From positions 744,753-808,752 of the forward strand of contig NZ_RCYZ01000002.1 of NCBI RefSeq assembly GCF_006439025.1: a stretch of 64,000 nt of DNA. The letters are read 5' to 3'. The position numbers and the translations under genes are program-made. The DNA is from Hymenobacter nivis. Its GTDB lineage: Bacteria > Bacteroidota > Bacteroidia > Cytophagales > Hymenobacteraceae. Under the pieces are notes generated by a model, which was not told where the DNA came from, ran no database searches, and worked only from the letters and a program-made list of their open reading frames with translations. Shown piece after piece: positions 40,175-49,486 of this stretch (positions within the stretch are counted from its first letter, which is position 1; each line of letters begins with the position of its first letter).

Positions 40175-43100
40175 ATGAAGAGACTTTACTTAGCGGGATT
40201 CCTACTGGCGGCGGAGGCCGCGCTGGCCCCCGGGGCCCGGGCCCAAACCACGGCCCCCGCCGGCCGCACCGTCACGGGCACCGTGGTGGGCAGCGTCGAT
40301 CGGCTGGCCATTCCCGGCGTGAACGTGCTGGTGAAGGGCACCAACCAGGGCACCGCCACCAACGCCGACGGCCGCTACTCGCTGGCCAACGTGCCCGAGG
40401 GCGCCACGCTAGTATTCAGCTTCGTGGGCTACAAATCGGTGGAGCGTCCGGCCACTACCGACAACCTCGACGTAGCCCTGGCCGCCGACGCCAGCGGCCT
40501 CGACGAAGTGGTGGTAACGGCCTACAACATCAAGCAGGACCGGCGCACGCTCGTCACGGCCGTGCAGGAAGTGCAGGGCAAAGACCTCATCGACTCGCGC
40601 CAGACCAACGTGGTGAACGCCCTGCAAGGCAAGGTGGCGGGCGTGAACATCACCTCCTCGGGTGGGGCCCCGGGCGAGGGCGCGGCCATCGTCATCCGCG
40701 GCGGCACCTCGCTCGACGGCGATAACCAACCGCTGTTCGTGATTGACGGCATGATCATGGACAACAGCTCGTTCCAGGAGAGCACGGCGCCCGGCGGCGG
40801 CTCGGCTTTCAACGGCCTGCTGGGCCGCTCGGTGGGGGCATCGAACCGCGCCGGCGACCTCAACCCCGAGGACATTGCCAGCATGACCGTGCTGAAGGGC
40901 CCCGCCGCGGCCGCCCTCTACGGCCTGCGCGCGGCCAACGGCGCGGTGGTGATTACGACCAAAAAAGGCTCGGCCGGCCGCACCACGCTCAACTACCGCA
41001 GCCAGGTATCGGTGGACCAGGTAAGCCGCCTGCCCAGCGTGCAGGGCCAGTACGGGCAGGGCTCGAACGGCATTTTCGATGGCACCAGCCGGCAGTCGTG
41101 GGGGGCCCCCTTTGCCGCCGGCCAGCCGGTGTACGACAACGTGGGCAACTTCTTCCAGAAGAGCACCACCCTCCAGAACTTCCTCACCCTGTCGGCCGGC
41201 TCGGACAAGTCGTCGTTCTTCGCCTCGGCTTCCAACCTGCACCAGAACGGCGTGGTGCCCAACAGCTCCTACGACAAAACCACGGTGCGCCTCTCGGGCT
41301 CGGCCACCATTTCGCCCAAGCTGAGCGTGACCGGCTCGGCCCAGTACCTGGGCACGGCCAGCGCGCGGCCCTTGCAGGGCCCCGGGCTGTTCGGCTCGTC
41401 GGGCGGCTTTTTGCTGAGCGTGCTGAACTGGCCGCGCAACGACGACGCCCGCAACTACCTCAACCCCGACGGCAGCCGCCGCCGCCTGCTGGCCGTGGGC
41501 AACGGCACCGACGCCGACGCCGACAACCCGTACTGGTCCACCGAGAAAAACCCGCAGACCGAGGGCACCAACCGCTTCATCGGCAACGCGCAGCTCACCT
41601 TTTCGCCCACCAAGTGGCTCACGCTGAGCCACAACCTCGGGTCCGACTTCTACACCACCACCAGCACTTCGGTGCGGGCGGTGGGCACCTCGCAGGTGGG
41701 CAACCAAAACGGTGGCATTGCCAAAACTGTGGACCAGTTCCGGCTAATTACGGCCACCACGCTGGCCACCCTCAGCCACGATTTTGGGTCGCACCTGGGC
41801 ACCTCGCTGGTGGTGGGCAACACGATTGAGGAAAACAAGGACCAGGCGGTGGACTACATTGGCCTGATTTTCCAGAACCCCGGCTTCATTGGCCTCAACA
41901 ACACCGTGAACCGGGGGGCCCTGCAGCGCGACGCCACGCGCCACCTCATCGGCACCTTCGCCCGCCTGAGCACCACGATTTACGACCAGCTGTTCCTCGA
42001 ATTTCAGGTCCGCTACGACAAGTCCTCCACGCTGCCGCGGCCCGATGAGAGCAAGATTTACGGCAAGGGCTTCCTCTACGGCTCGGCCGGCCTGGGCTAC
42101 GAGTTCACCAAGCTGCTGGGCCTGGAGCAGAACAACATCCTGAACTACGGCAAGATCCGCGCCTCGGTGGCCGAGGTGGGCAAAGACACGGGGCCCTACC
42201 GCGTGCTCTCGGCCCTGACGCAGAACACCTACATCGGCGGCGGCTTCCGCAACGACTTCTTCGGCTCGAACCCCAACCTGAAGCCCGAGCGCACCCGCAC
42301 CTACGAGGTGGGCGCCAACGTGCAGTTCCTGAAAAACCGCCTGGGCCTGGACCTGAACTATTACTACTCGCGCACCCGCGACCAACTCATTGCCCCGCGC
42401 GTGAGCCAGGCGTCGGGCTTCATTTTGCAGTACATCAACGGCGGCATTGTGACGAACAAAGGGGTGGAAATCAGCCTCACCGGCTCGCCCATCCGCAACG
42501 CGAACGGCTTCAACTGGGACGTGATTGCCAACTTCTACCACAACACCAACAACGTGGAATCGCTGCCCACGCCGCTCACCGTGGTGTACCAGTCCGACAC
42601 GTTCATCACCGACGTGCACGAGGGCGGCGCCTTCCCGGGCAAGGCCATTTCGGGCCTGGCCGCCACCGACTTTGTGCGCGTGACCGACCCCAACAGCCAA
42701 TACTACGGCCAGATGATCATCGGCGCCACCGGCCTGCCGTCGGTGAGCACGGCCTTCATTTACGCCGGCAACCGGGCCCCGCGCTTCACCACGCAGCTCA
42801 CCAACACCTTCACCTACAAGGGCTTGAGCCTGACCAGCCTGCTCGACTTCCGCGTGGGCGGCGTGGTGGTGAACGGCAACGACTGGTACCAGACCGGCGT
42901 GGGCACCTCGGTGCGCACCGCCGACCGCTACAAGCAAGTCGTGTTCAGCGGCGTAACGTCGACCACCAACCCCGACGGCACCGTGACCTACGCCCCCAAC
43001 GCCCGGCCCACCGAGCTGACCCAGAGCTACTACCAGAACGTGCTGGCCCGCGCCGGCACCGCCTTCGTGGAGGACGGCTCGTGGGCCCGCCTGCGCTACG

Positions 43101-43336
43101 TGGCCCTGAGCTACGGCCTGCCGGTGCGCTGGCTGGGCGGCGCCTCGTCGTTCCTGAAAGGGGTGGACCTGAGCGTGACCGGCCGCAACCTGCTGCTGTT
43201 CACCAAGTACAGCGGCGCCGACCCCGAAACGGCGTCCTCGGGCGCCGGCGTGCGCGGCGGCGGCTCGGGCGGCATCGACTACGGCAACGTGCCCGCCACC
43301 CGCGGCGTGGACATGGCCGTGCGCGTGACTTTCTAA
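40175..43336 (+). CDS. SusC/RagA family TonB-linked outer membrane protein
   Basis: ATG 40175 gives 1053 residues with signal peptide (ending ARAQ). After it come a CarboxypepD-regulatory-like domain (about 28-105; VTGTVVGSVDRLAIPGVNVLVKG, TNADGRYSLANVPEGATLVF), the linker LDEVVVTAYNIKQDRRTL that corresponds to the TonB-box region, the plug (NALQGKVAGVNITSSGG, QPLFVIDGMIMDN, LKGPAAAALYGLRAANGAVVITTKKG) and a long beta-barrel ending in the aromatic MAVRVTF. SusC proteins import oligosaccharides or peptides with TonB energy and a SusD lid. It is the first gene of a SusC-SusD-lipoprotein operon. The cargo is unknown. Confidence 0.95.
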   Translation: MKRLYLAGFLLAAEAALAPGARAQTTAPAGRTVTGTVVGSVDRLAIPGVNVLVKGTNQGTATNADGRYSLANVPEGATLVFSFVGYKSVERPATTDNLDVALAADASGLDEVVVTAYNIKQDRRTLVTAVQEVQGKDLIDSRQTNVVNALQGKVAGVNITSSGGAPGEGAAIVIRGGTSLDGDNQPLFVIDGMIMDNSSFQESTAPGGGSAFNGLLGRSVGASNRAGDLNPEDIASMTVLKGPAAAALYGLRAANGAVVITTKKGSAGRTTLNYRSQVSVDQVSRLPSVQGQYGQGSNGIFDGTSRQSWGAPFAAGQPVYDNVGNFFQKSTTLQNFLTLSAGSDKSSFFASASNLHQNGVVPNSSYDKTTVRLSGSATISPKLSVTGSAQYLGTASARPLQGPGLFGSSGGFLLSVLNWPRNDDARNYLNPDGSRRRLLAVGNGTDADADNPYWSTEKNPQTEGTNRFIGNAQLTFSPTKWLTLSHNLGSDFYTTTSTSVRAVGTSQVGNQNGGIAKTVDQFRLITATTLATLSHDFGSHLGTSLVVGNTIEENKDQAVDYIGLIFQNPGFIGLNNTVNRGALQRDATRHLIGTFARLSTTIYDQLFLEFQVRYDKSSTLPRPDESKIYGKGFLYGSAGLGYEFTKLLGLEQNNILNYGKIRASVAEVGKDTGPYRVLSALTQNTYIGGGFRNDFFGSNPNLKPERTRTYEVGANVQFLKNRLGLDLNYYYSRTRDQLIAPRVSQASGFILQYINGGIVTNKGVEISLTGSPIRNANGFNWDVIANFYHNTNNVESLPTPLTVVYQSDTFITDVHEGGAFPGKAISGLAATDFVRVTDPNSQYYGQMIIGATGLPSVSTAFIYAGNRAPRFTTQLTNTFTYKGLSLTSLLDFRVGGVVVNGNDWYQTGVGTSVRTADRYKQVVFSGVTSTTNPDGTVTYAPNARPTELTQSYYQNVLARAGTAFVEDGSWARLRYVALSYGLPVRWLGGASSFLKGVDLSVTGRNLLLFTKYSGADPETASSGAGVRGGGSGGIDYGNVPATRGVDMAVRVTF

Positions 43337-43362
43337 GCGAACCTTTCCTTTAGCTATCGACG

Positions 43363-44916
43363 ATGAAAAACTACCTATTTGGGCTGGGCTTGCTGCTGGG
43401 CGCGGGGGCCCTGGGCGGGTGCGAGAAGTACCTCGACGTGAACACCAACCCCAACAACCCCACCACCTCAACGCCGAACTTCATCCTGCCGGGCATCATT
43501 TCCAACGGCATCCAAACGCAGATGTTCACGGCCCTGCGCACGCCCTACATCACGCAGTACGTGGTGGGCCGGGCGGCCGGGCTGGCCATCGACGGCTATT
43601 TCCTGACCAACGCCCAGAGCACCAACACGTTCAACTACTCCTATTTCCAGTCGGGCGGCAACATCCCCGGGATGCAGGCGGCGGCCGTGGCCGAGGGCTC
43701 GCCCTACTACGTGGGGGCCGGCGAAATCATGCAGGCCCTGATTCTGGCCCACGCCACCGACATGCTCGGCGACGTGCCCTTCAGCGAGGCCTACCAGGGC
43801 GGGGCCAACTACACGCCCCGCTACGACCCCCAGCAGGACCTGTACACCAACATCAACACGCTGCTCGACGACGGCATTGTGCAGATGAGCAAGGACGCCG
43901 GCCAGAACTTCCGGCCGCTGTACGCCACCTCGCCCAGCGAGAGCGGCGACATCCTGTATAAGGGCAACACCACCAAGTGGGTGCGCTTGGCCTACGCCCT
44001 CAAGGCGCGCCAGGCCCAGCACCTCACCAAGAAATCGAGCTACGACCCGGCCGCCGTGCTGGCCCTGTGCGACAAAGCCTTCCAGTCGTCGGCCGACGAC
44101 GCGCAGCTCCAGTACCAAACGCCCGTGTCGCCGATTGTGGGCACGACCAACATTTTCGGCGTCACGCGGGCCAACTTCGGCACCGCCACGTTCTCCACCA
44201 ACTTCATCAAGTACCTCAACGGCACCACGTTCCCGGGCGTCACGGATCCGCGCTTCGGCGTGATGGCCCCCACCACCAGCGTGGGCGCCAACCCCGGCGT
44301 GGGCACCAGTACCACCGCCAACCTCACGCCGGGCGTCACGCCCGTCGTCACCGACTTTTATGGCGGCTGGTACGCCCGCGACCTCGCCGGCTACTTCGAG
44401 GTGATTACCTACCACGAGCTGAAGTTCATCGAGGCAGAAGCCGCCTTCCGGGCCGGCAACAAAGCCAGGGCCCTAAAAGCGCTTAAAGAAGGCATTGCGG
44501 CCCACATGCGCAAAATCGGCGCCGGGGGCACGTTCTCGCCGCCCGCCGTCACGCTGCTGGCCATTACCGAGGCCCAAATTGCGGCCTACCTGGCCAGCGC
44601 CGCCGTGCCCCAAACGGAGGCCGACCTCACCACGCTGCGCCCCATCATGGAGCAGAAGTACATCGCCATGTTCCTGAACCCGGACTCGTGGTCGGACCTG
44701 CGCCGGCTCGATTTTGACCCGAGCATCTACGTCAACTTCGTGTACCCCGTGAACGCCAACTCCGTGCTGGCCAGCAAAACCGACCCCACCCTGCGCTACC
44801 CGCGCCGCCTGCTGCCGGGCGCCACCGAGGTGCTCTACAACCCCGCCGAAATTGCCCGCATTGGCGGCAACGACGCCGACTACATCACCCGCCCGATGTG
44901 GTTCGACTCCAAATAG
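43363..44916 (+). CDS. SusD/RagB family outer-membrane lipoprotein
   Basis: A 517-residue lipoprotein that caps the SusC barrel and binds the substrate. The signal MKNYLFGLGLLLGAGALGGC has a lipobox at GGC, followed by EKYLDVNTNPNNPTTST, the classic opening of the SusD-like_2 family. TPR-type helices follow; ATDMLGDVPFSEAYQGG and IEAEAAFRAGNKARALKALKEGI are characteristic segments. It follows susC by 26 bases, so the two are transcribed together. Confidence 0.95.
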   Translation: MKNYLFGLGLLLGAGALGGCEKYLDVNTNPNNPTTSTPNFILPGIISNGIQTQMFTALRTPYITQYVVGRAAGLAIDGYFLTNAQSTNTFNYSYFQSGGNIPGMQAAAVAEGSPYYVGAGEIMQALILAHATDMLGDVPFSEAYQGGANYTPRYDPQQDLYTNINTLLDDGIVQMSKDAGQNFRPLYATSPSESGDILYKGNTTKWVRLAYALKARQAQHLTKKSSYDPAAVLALCDKAFQSSADDAQLQYQTPVSPIVGTTNIFGVTRANFGTATFSTNFIKYLNGTTFPGVTDPRFGVMAPTTSVGANPGVGTSTTANLTPGVTPVVTDFYGGWYARDLAGYFEVITYHELKFIEAEAAFRAGNKARALKALKEGIAAHMRKIGAGGTFSPPAVTLLAITEAQIAAYLASAAVPQTEADLTTLRPIMEQKYIAMFLNPDSWSDLRRLDFDPSIYVNFVYPVNANSVLASKTDPTLRYPRRLLPGATEVLYNPAEIARIGGNDADYITRPMWFDSK

Positions 44917-44945
44917 GGCCCCCACGGACTTAGCTTTTCCTTCCC

Positions 44946-46217
44946 ATGAAAATCACTTCTCTCCAATTGCTGGGCGCGGCGCTGGCCCTGGCCGGCTTGG
45001 CCAGTGGCTGCAAAAAAGACATCGACACCTATTTTACCGAGGTGGGCGGCCAAATTCCTACGCTGCGCAGCGTGGTGGTCACGCCCCAAGTAGGCTCCGG
45101 CACGGGCACCAACCTCAAGCTGACCACCGGCGAAGTGGTGCCGATTGAAGTGCAGTTTGCCCAGCAAACCTCGCCGCTGAAGCAGGTTGTGATTCTGCAA
45201 AAAATCGAGCCCAGCCGCGACTCCACCATCGTGCAAACCATCGCCTACGCCCCGGCCTTCTCGAAGCGCAAAAACGCCGATACGCTGGTGGTGAACTACG
45301 TGGTGCCCGCCGGCGCCAACAAGGCCAACGTGCGCGTAGATGCCCGCGTGGACGCCCAAAACGGCCAAACCAAGTACGCCAGCTTCAACTTCCGCCTGGC
45401 CGAAGCCACGCCCACCGTGGCCGTCAACTCGGGCCCCACCAACGTGACGCTCGGCACCGCCTCCACCGGCAACGCCCCCGGCGACGTGGTGCGCTACAAC
45501 CTGACGCTGAACGCGGGCGGCATCACCACGGCCTCGGCCAGCACCGCCACCGGCATTTTGTACAAAGACCTGGACAGCCTGAACGTGTACGCCAAGGTGG
45601 GCACCGCCGCCGAGCGCCGCATTGACCGCCGCAAGCTCACCGCCACCGGCGCCGCCACCACCCTGAACGTGGACGAGCCCCTGCCCGCCGGCAGCGCCGG
45701 CCAAATAGTTACGTTCCGTTTCGAAGCTACCGTTAGGGCCCCCGCGCGCCGCACCTCGGCTACGCCGGCCACCGGCGTGGCCGTGGGGGCCCCCACGGCC
45801 TTTAGCAGCACCGTGCGCACCGGCGCGCTGGCCTACGCCGGCACCACCGGCGGCGACCTGGCCGCCTACGACCTGACCACGTTCGCGCCCGTCGCCGCCG
45901 CTTCGGCCGTCACCACGAAGGACCTCACCATCAGCAGCACGGCCAGCAACGCGGTGCAGCTTAGGGCCCTGAACACGACTCGCTTTGTGCGCTCCACCAC
46001 TGCCGTATACACGGCGGCCACGCTCACCAGCGTGCGCCAAGCCTACACCGCCGCCGCCACCACGGCCCAAGTTGCCACCCTCGACAACATCGTGGTCGGC
46101 GACGTCATCCTGGTAAAACTGCGCGGCCTCGACCAGTACGAAGCCCTGCAAGTGACGGCCATCAACCGCACTTCTACTACTGATGTGACGGTGAGTTTCA
46201 GCATCAAGGCGCTGTAG
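44946..46217 (+). CDS. Lipoprotein in the SusCD operon, unknown binding role
   Basis: A 423-residue lipoprotein (signal MKITSLQLLGAALALAGLAS, Cys at residue 22). The mature part is all-beta in appearance and rich in Thr, Ala and Val; two or three immunoglobulin-like repeats are likely (segments LKLTTGEVVPIEVQFAQ, APGDVVRYNLTLNAGG, TLDNIVVGDVILVKLRG). Its place directly after susD, 29 bases away, matches the SusE/SusF slot of surface glycan-binding lipoproteins, but no sequence similarity to them can be claimed here. It ends before a strong terminator, closing the operon. Confidence 0.8.
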   Translation: MKITSLQLLGAALALAGLASGCKKDIDTYFTEVGGQIPTLRSVVVTPQVGSGTGTNLKLTTGEVVPIEVQFAQQTSPLKQVVILQKIEPSRDSTIVQTIAYAPAFSKRKNADTLVVNYVVPAGANKANVRVDARVDAQNGQTKYASFNFRLAEATPTVAVNSGPTNVTLGTASTGNAPGDVVRYNLTLNAGGITTASASTATGILYKDLDSLNVYAKVGTAAERRIDRRKLTATGAATTLNVDEPLPAGSAGQIVTFRFEATVRAPARRTSATPATGVAVGAPTAFSSTVRTGALAYAGTTGGDLAAYDLTTFAPVAAASAVTTKDLTISSTASNAVQLRALNTTRFVRSTTAVYTAATLTSVRQAYTAAATTAQVATLDNIVVGDVILVKLRGLDQYEALQVTAINRTSTTDVTVSFSIKAL

Positions 46218-46238
46218 CCCGCCAGGGCCCCCAGCCAA

Positions 46239-46276
46239 GCAAAAGGCCCTTCTCCGCGCGGAGAAGGGCCTTTTGC
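46239..46276. terminator. Terminator between the Sus operon and the GHL10 gene
   Basis: A perfect inverted repeat: GCAAAAGGCCCTTCTCC and its complement with a loop of four bases. It works in both directions and separates two convergent units. Confidence 0.88.
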
Positions 46277-46310
46277 ATTAGCAGGCGTGGAGGCTGCGAG
46301 CCCGCTACTC

Positions 46311-48110
46311 TCAATCACCCCCGCCAAAAAGGCGGCCGAAGAAGCCGCGCTTCTTGGTTTTCGTTTTGACTTTGAACTTGGTAGCGTTGTCGGGCTCGGT
46401 GGGCTGGCCCAGGGCCCCCAGCTTGGGGAACGTGAGGGTGGAGGTGCCCGGCGCGGCGGCGGGCGCGGGCACCACGGCCGGGGCGGGCGCGGCGGCCAGG
46501 CCGGGCATCGCGGCCATTACGATTTCGGTAGGCAGTGCGCCGTTGGTGCGCAGGTTCACGGGGCGGCTCTCGTTGTGGAGGCGGTCGACGGCGGTGAGGT
46601 AGTAAGCGTAGGAGAGGCCCTCTTGGGCCGTGGTGTCGATGAACGTGGTGCCGCGGCCGGGGGTGGCGCGGGGCAGGCCGATGATGTAGCGCGGGTCGTC
46701 GGGGGTGGGGTATTCGCCGGGCCCGAAGCGGTAGAGCACGTAGTAGGCGGCCACGTCGCCGTCGGTCGCCGGGGGCCCTGGCTGCCAGCTCAGCGTGGCC
46801 ACGCGGCCGGCCCGCGTGAGGGCGAAGCCCGCCACGGGGCGCGGCGGCACGGCGTCCATCCACGGCATGGTGGGCACCAGGGCGGGGGCCCTAAACAGGT
46901 CCAGGCGCAGCGAATCGGTGGTGTGGAGCGGGTTTTCACGCAAGGATTTGGCCGAGAAAAACACGCTGCCGCTGGCTTCGCCGGCGTAGCTGCGGTTGAG
47001 GCGCACTTGCCGGGGCAGCTCGCGCGGGTTGCGCCAGGTGGTGTCGGAGCGGGTGCTTTCGAGCATCCGGTAGGTGCCGTGGCCGATGTAGAGGTGGCGG
47101 CCGTAGCGGTTGCGCGTCCACCAATCGAGCATGGTTGCGTAGGGCACAAGCCGGAAATTGGTGCTCCAGTACAGCTGCGGCACCACGTAGTCGATCCAGC
47201 CTTTTTGCAGCCACAGGCGCGTGTCGGCGTACAGGGCCGAGTAGCTGGGCTGGCCGGCGCGGGTGTCGGAGCCGTTGGGGTCAGCCGATTTGTTCATCCA
47301 CACGCCGAAGGGCGAGATGCCGAACTTCACCCACCGCTTGGCCGTGCGGATGCTGTCGTGCAAGTCCCGGATTAGGATATTGACGTTGTTGCGCCGCCAG
47401 TCGTCGAGCCGGGCAATGTCCTGCTCGGGCCGCTGGGCAAACGTGGCCTCGTCGTGAAACACCAGCTTCGGCTCCTGGTAGGGGTAGAAGTAATCGTCGA
47501 AGTGCACCGCGTCGATGTCGTAGCGCCGCACCACGTCCATAATCACGCGGGTGATGTGGGCGCGCACCGCGGGCAGGCCGGGGTTGTAAAGCAGCGTTTT
47601 GCCGTACCAGATAAACCACTCAGGATGGGTGCGGTATGGGTGCAGGGCCCCCAGGCGGCGCGTCACGGTATCGAGGCTGGCGCGGTAGGGGTTGAACCAA
47701 GCGTGGAATTCCATGCCGCGCTTGTGGGCCTCGCTGATGAGGTAGGGGAGGGGGTCGGCGTCGCCGACGGGGCCCCGGCCCTGCTGGCCGGTGAGCCACT
47801 TGCTCCAGGGTTCCAGCTCCGATTTATAGAGGGCGTCGGACGCGGGCCGGATTTGCACGAAAACGGCATTCAGGCCTGCCCGTTGGCCGGCGTCGAGCAG
47901 GCGGCGGTACTCGGCCCGGTACTGCACCGGCGACTCGCCACGGGCAGTGGGCCAGTCGATGTTTTCAACACTGGCAATCCAGAAGCCGCGCAGCTCGCGC
48001 TTGGGCGGCGGGGCGGCCAGCGAGTCGGTGGGGCCCTGGGCCCGGGCCCCCAGCCCGCCCAACAGCAGCAAAAAAACCAGCAAAACGGGGCGTCGCAGCA
48101 CTACAAGCAT
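46311..48110 (-). CDS. GHL10 (DUF187) glycoside hydrolase-like protein with fibronectin III domain
   Basis: A 599-residue secreted protein. Signal peptide MLVVLRRPVLLVFLLLLGGLGARAQ. Residues about 35-380 form the GHL10/DUF187 TIM barrel: ELRGFWIASVENIDWP at strand 1, GLNAVFVQIRPASDALY, FHAWFNPYRAS, IDAVHFDDYFYPY and DYVVPQLYWS. A fibronectin III-like domain follows (about 435-530, WQPGPPATDGDVAAYYVLYRF). The C-terminus is Ala/Pro-rich and then very basic (KVKTKTKKRGFFGRLFGGG). The family is thought to cleave bacterial cell-wall or other glycans, with substrate unknown. It converges on the Sus operon and is not part of it. Confidence 0.9.
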   Translation of the reverse strand: MLVVLRRPVLLVFLLLLGGLGARAQGPTDSLAAPPPKRELRGFWIASVENIDWPTARGESPVQYRAEYRRLLDAGQRAGLNAVFVQIRPASDALYKSELEPWSKWLTGQQGRGPVGDADPLPYLISEAHKRGMEFHAWFNPYRASLDTVTRRLGALHPYRTHPEWFIWYGKTLLYNPGLPAVRAHITRVIMDVVRRYDIDAVHFDDYFYPYQEPKLVFHDEATFAQRPEQDIARLDDWRRNNVNILIRDLHDSIRTAKRWVKFGISPFGVWMNKSADPNGSDTRAGQPSYSALYADTRLWLQKGWIDYVVPQLYWSTNFRLVPYATMLDWWTRNRYGRHLYIGHGTYRMLESTRSDTTWRNPRELPRQVRLNRSYAGEASGSVFFSAKSLRENPLHTTDSLRLDLFRAPALVPTMPWMDAVPPRPVAGFALTRAGRVATLSWQPGPPATDGDVAAYYVLYRFGPGEYPTPDDPRYIIGLPRATPGRGTTFIDTTAQEGLSYAYYLTAVDRLHNESRPVNLRTNGALPTEIVMAAMPGLAAAPAPAVVPAPAAAPGTSTLTFPKLGALGQPTEPDNATKFKVKTKTKKRGFFGRLFGGGD

Positions 48111-48164
48111 TCCGGCGGGAAAAGTGGAAAGGATGCAAATTACGACGCCCCGCGGGCCCTAGCC

Positions 48165-48437
48165 TCAGGAGCCGGTCAGCTCGGTGTCGGTTTTGGGCTG
48201 GTCGGGGCCCCCTTCGAGGCCGTTGGTTTGGCTGGCGTCGCCGTAGTCGCCGCGGATGCCGGCACCGTCGCCCATGTTTTCCTGGGTGCTGTTGGGGATG
48301 GCGCCGTCGTCGGCGGTACCGGCCTCGGGGTTGCCGCTGGCGTTCTGGTCTTTGTCAACGCCTTGGTTGGTGGCGGGGCCCCCGGTGGTGGCGGTGTCGG
48401 GGCGGGGGTCGGTGGGGTTTTGCTCAGGAGCGGGCAT
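48165..48437 (-). CDS. Small hydrophilic protein, probably disordered
   Basis: ATG 48437 gives 90 residues (MPAPEQNPTDPRPDTATTGG...). The sequence is rich in Gly, Asp, Asn, Thr and Pro with no hydrophobic core and no signal peptide, so it is probably intrinsically disordered. Similar short acidic proteins are common in Hymenobacter-like genomes, with no known role. It shares the intergenic space with the GHL10 gene (54 bases upstream of it). Confidence 0.65.
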   Translation of the reverse strand: MPAPEQNPTDPRPDTATTGGPATNQGVDKDQNASGNPEAGTADDGAIPNSTQENMGDGAGIRGDYGDASQTNGLEGGPDQPKTDTELTGS

Positions 48438-48626
48438 GGCAGGGAAAGGAAAAGTGAGGCATAAAAGCCGCGCGTCCGGCGGCTTCGTGCGAAGGTTTAC
48501 GGCGGCGCGCGGCCGCGGTTTGGGCGCGGCGCGCGAACTTGGGGCAGCGTTGCCGCGCCGGGGCCCCCGGCGGCCGGCGCGGCAGCGCCCGTTTCTATTC
48601 CCCCGCATCCCCTTATCCCTATTTCC

Positions 48627-49475
48627 GTGGCCGCTGCTGCTTCCGATTTCTATTCGCAAAAGACCGACGCCGAACTGCTGTTTTTCGTTGAGAATCCCGC
48701 CCAATACGCGCCCGAGCTGGTGGCCGGGGCCGCCCAGGAGCTGCGCCGCCGCGGCGTGGCGCTGCCCGGGGCCCCCGCGCCCCTTGCGGAGTACACCGTC
48801 CCTGTAGCGGATGCCGCCGCGCCGCGCACTTGGCTCAAGCCTGTGGCCCTCGGCCTGGGGCTGCTGGTGCTGGGCGGCGGTACCTACTGGCTCAAGCAAA
48901 ACAGCGACGCCGAGGCCGACGCCGCCCGGGCCCGCCTCGAAGCCAAGCGCCGCCTGCCCCCGCCCAAGCTGGAGGAAGCTCCCACCCACGCCATCCCCAA
49001 CTACGACGGGGCCGTGGCCCGCACCATTGCCCAGCAGCTGCGCCCGGTGCCCGCCGCCGAGCAGACCGATGCCCAGCAGATGCGCCAGTTCCGCGAGCTG
49101 GCCAAGCGCTTCTGGACCGCCGAAACCCAGACCGAGTACCTCACCGGCCTGGCCGAAACCGGCAAGACGGGCCCCGAATTTGCCGAGCAGGCCCGGCTGG
49201 TGCGCGAAGCCTGGCAGTCCTGGAACCGTGCCACTATGTACGGCTACCGCTTCGGCCCCACGCTGAAAGCCCAGCTCCAGCGCATGAACGACGCCGCCAG
49301 CGGCCAGCAGCACATCCTCACCGACCTGCCCGCCCTGCTGCCCGAAGACCGCTTCCGCTCCGACAAGGAAATCGTGAACCGCACCCTGGACGTGCAGGAT
49401 GCCATGGGAGGCCTCGTGCCGGTGTCGCCGGTGTCGGGGCAGCCCTACAAGCGCGTGGTGCTCAGGGGAATGTAG
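48627..49475 (+). CDS. Membrane protein with the same N-terminal domain as the rhomboid next door
   Basis: A 282-residue protein beginning at GTG 48627. Residues about 7-48 (DFYSQKTDAELLFFVENPAQ, then ELVAGAAQELRRRGVALP) strongly resemble the N-terminus of the next gene. A single transmembrane helix follows (about 70-90, LKPVALGLGLLVLGGGTYWL), then a helical C-terminal domain without known motifs. It is 11 bases upstream of the rhomboid gene, so they are one operon. A role in the same membrane complex is plausible. Function unknown. Confidence 0.75.
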   Translation: MAAAASDFYSQKTDAELLFFVENPAQYAPELVAGAAQELRRRGVALPGAPAPLAEYTVPVADAAAPRTWLKPVALGLGLLVLGGGTYWLKQNSDAEADAARARLEAKRRLPPPKLEEAPTHAIPNYDGAVARTIAQQLRPVPAAEQTDAQQMRQFRELAKRFWTAETQTEYLTGLAETGKTGPEFAEQARLVREAWQSWNRATMYGYRFGPTLKAQLQRMNDAASGQQHILTDLPALLPEDRFRSDKEIVNRTLDVQDAMGGLVPVSPVSGQPYKRVVLRGM

Positions 49476-49486
49476 CCGCGGGCCCC

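Noticed and set aside
40409..41707. Long minus-strand frame antisense to susC
   Set aside because: Product is Gly/Val/Ala-rich noise typical of antisense frames in GC-rich DNA; susC is certain.
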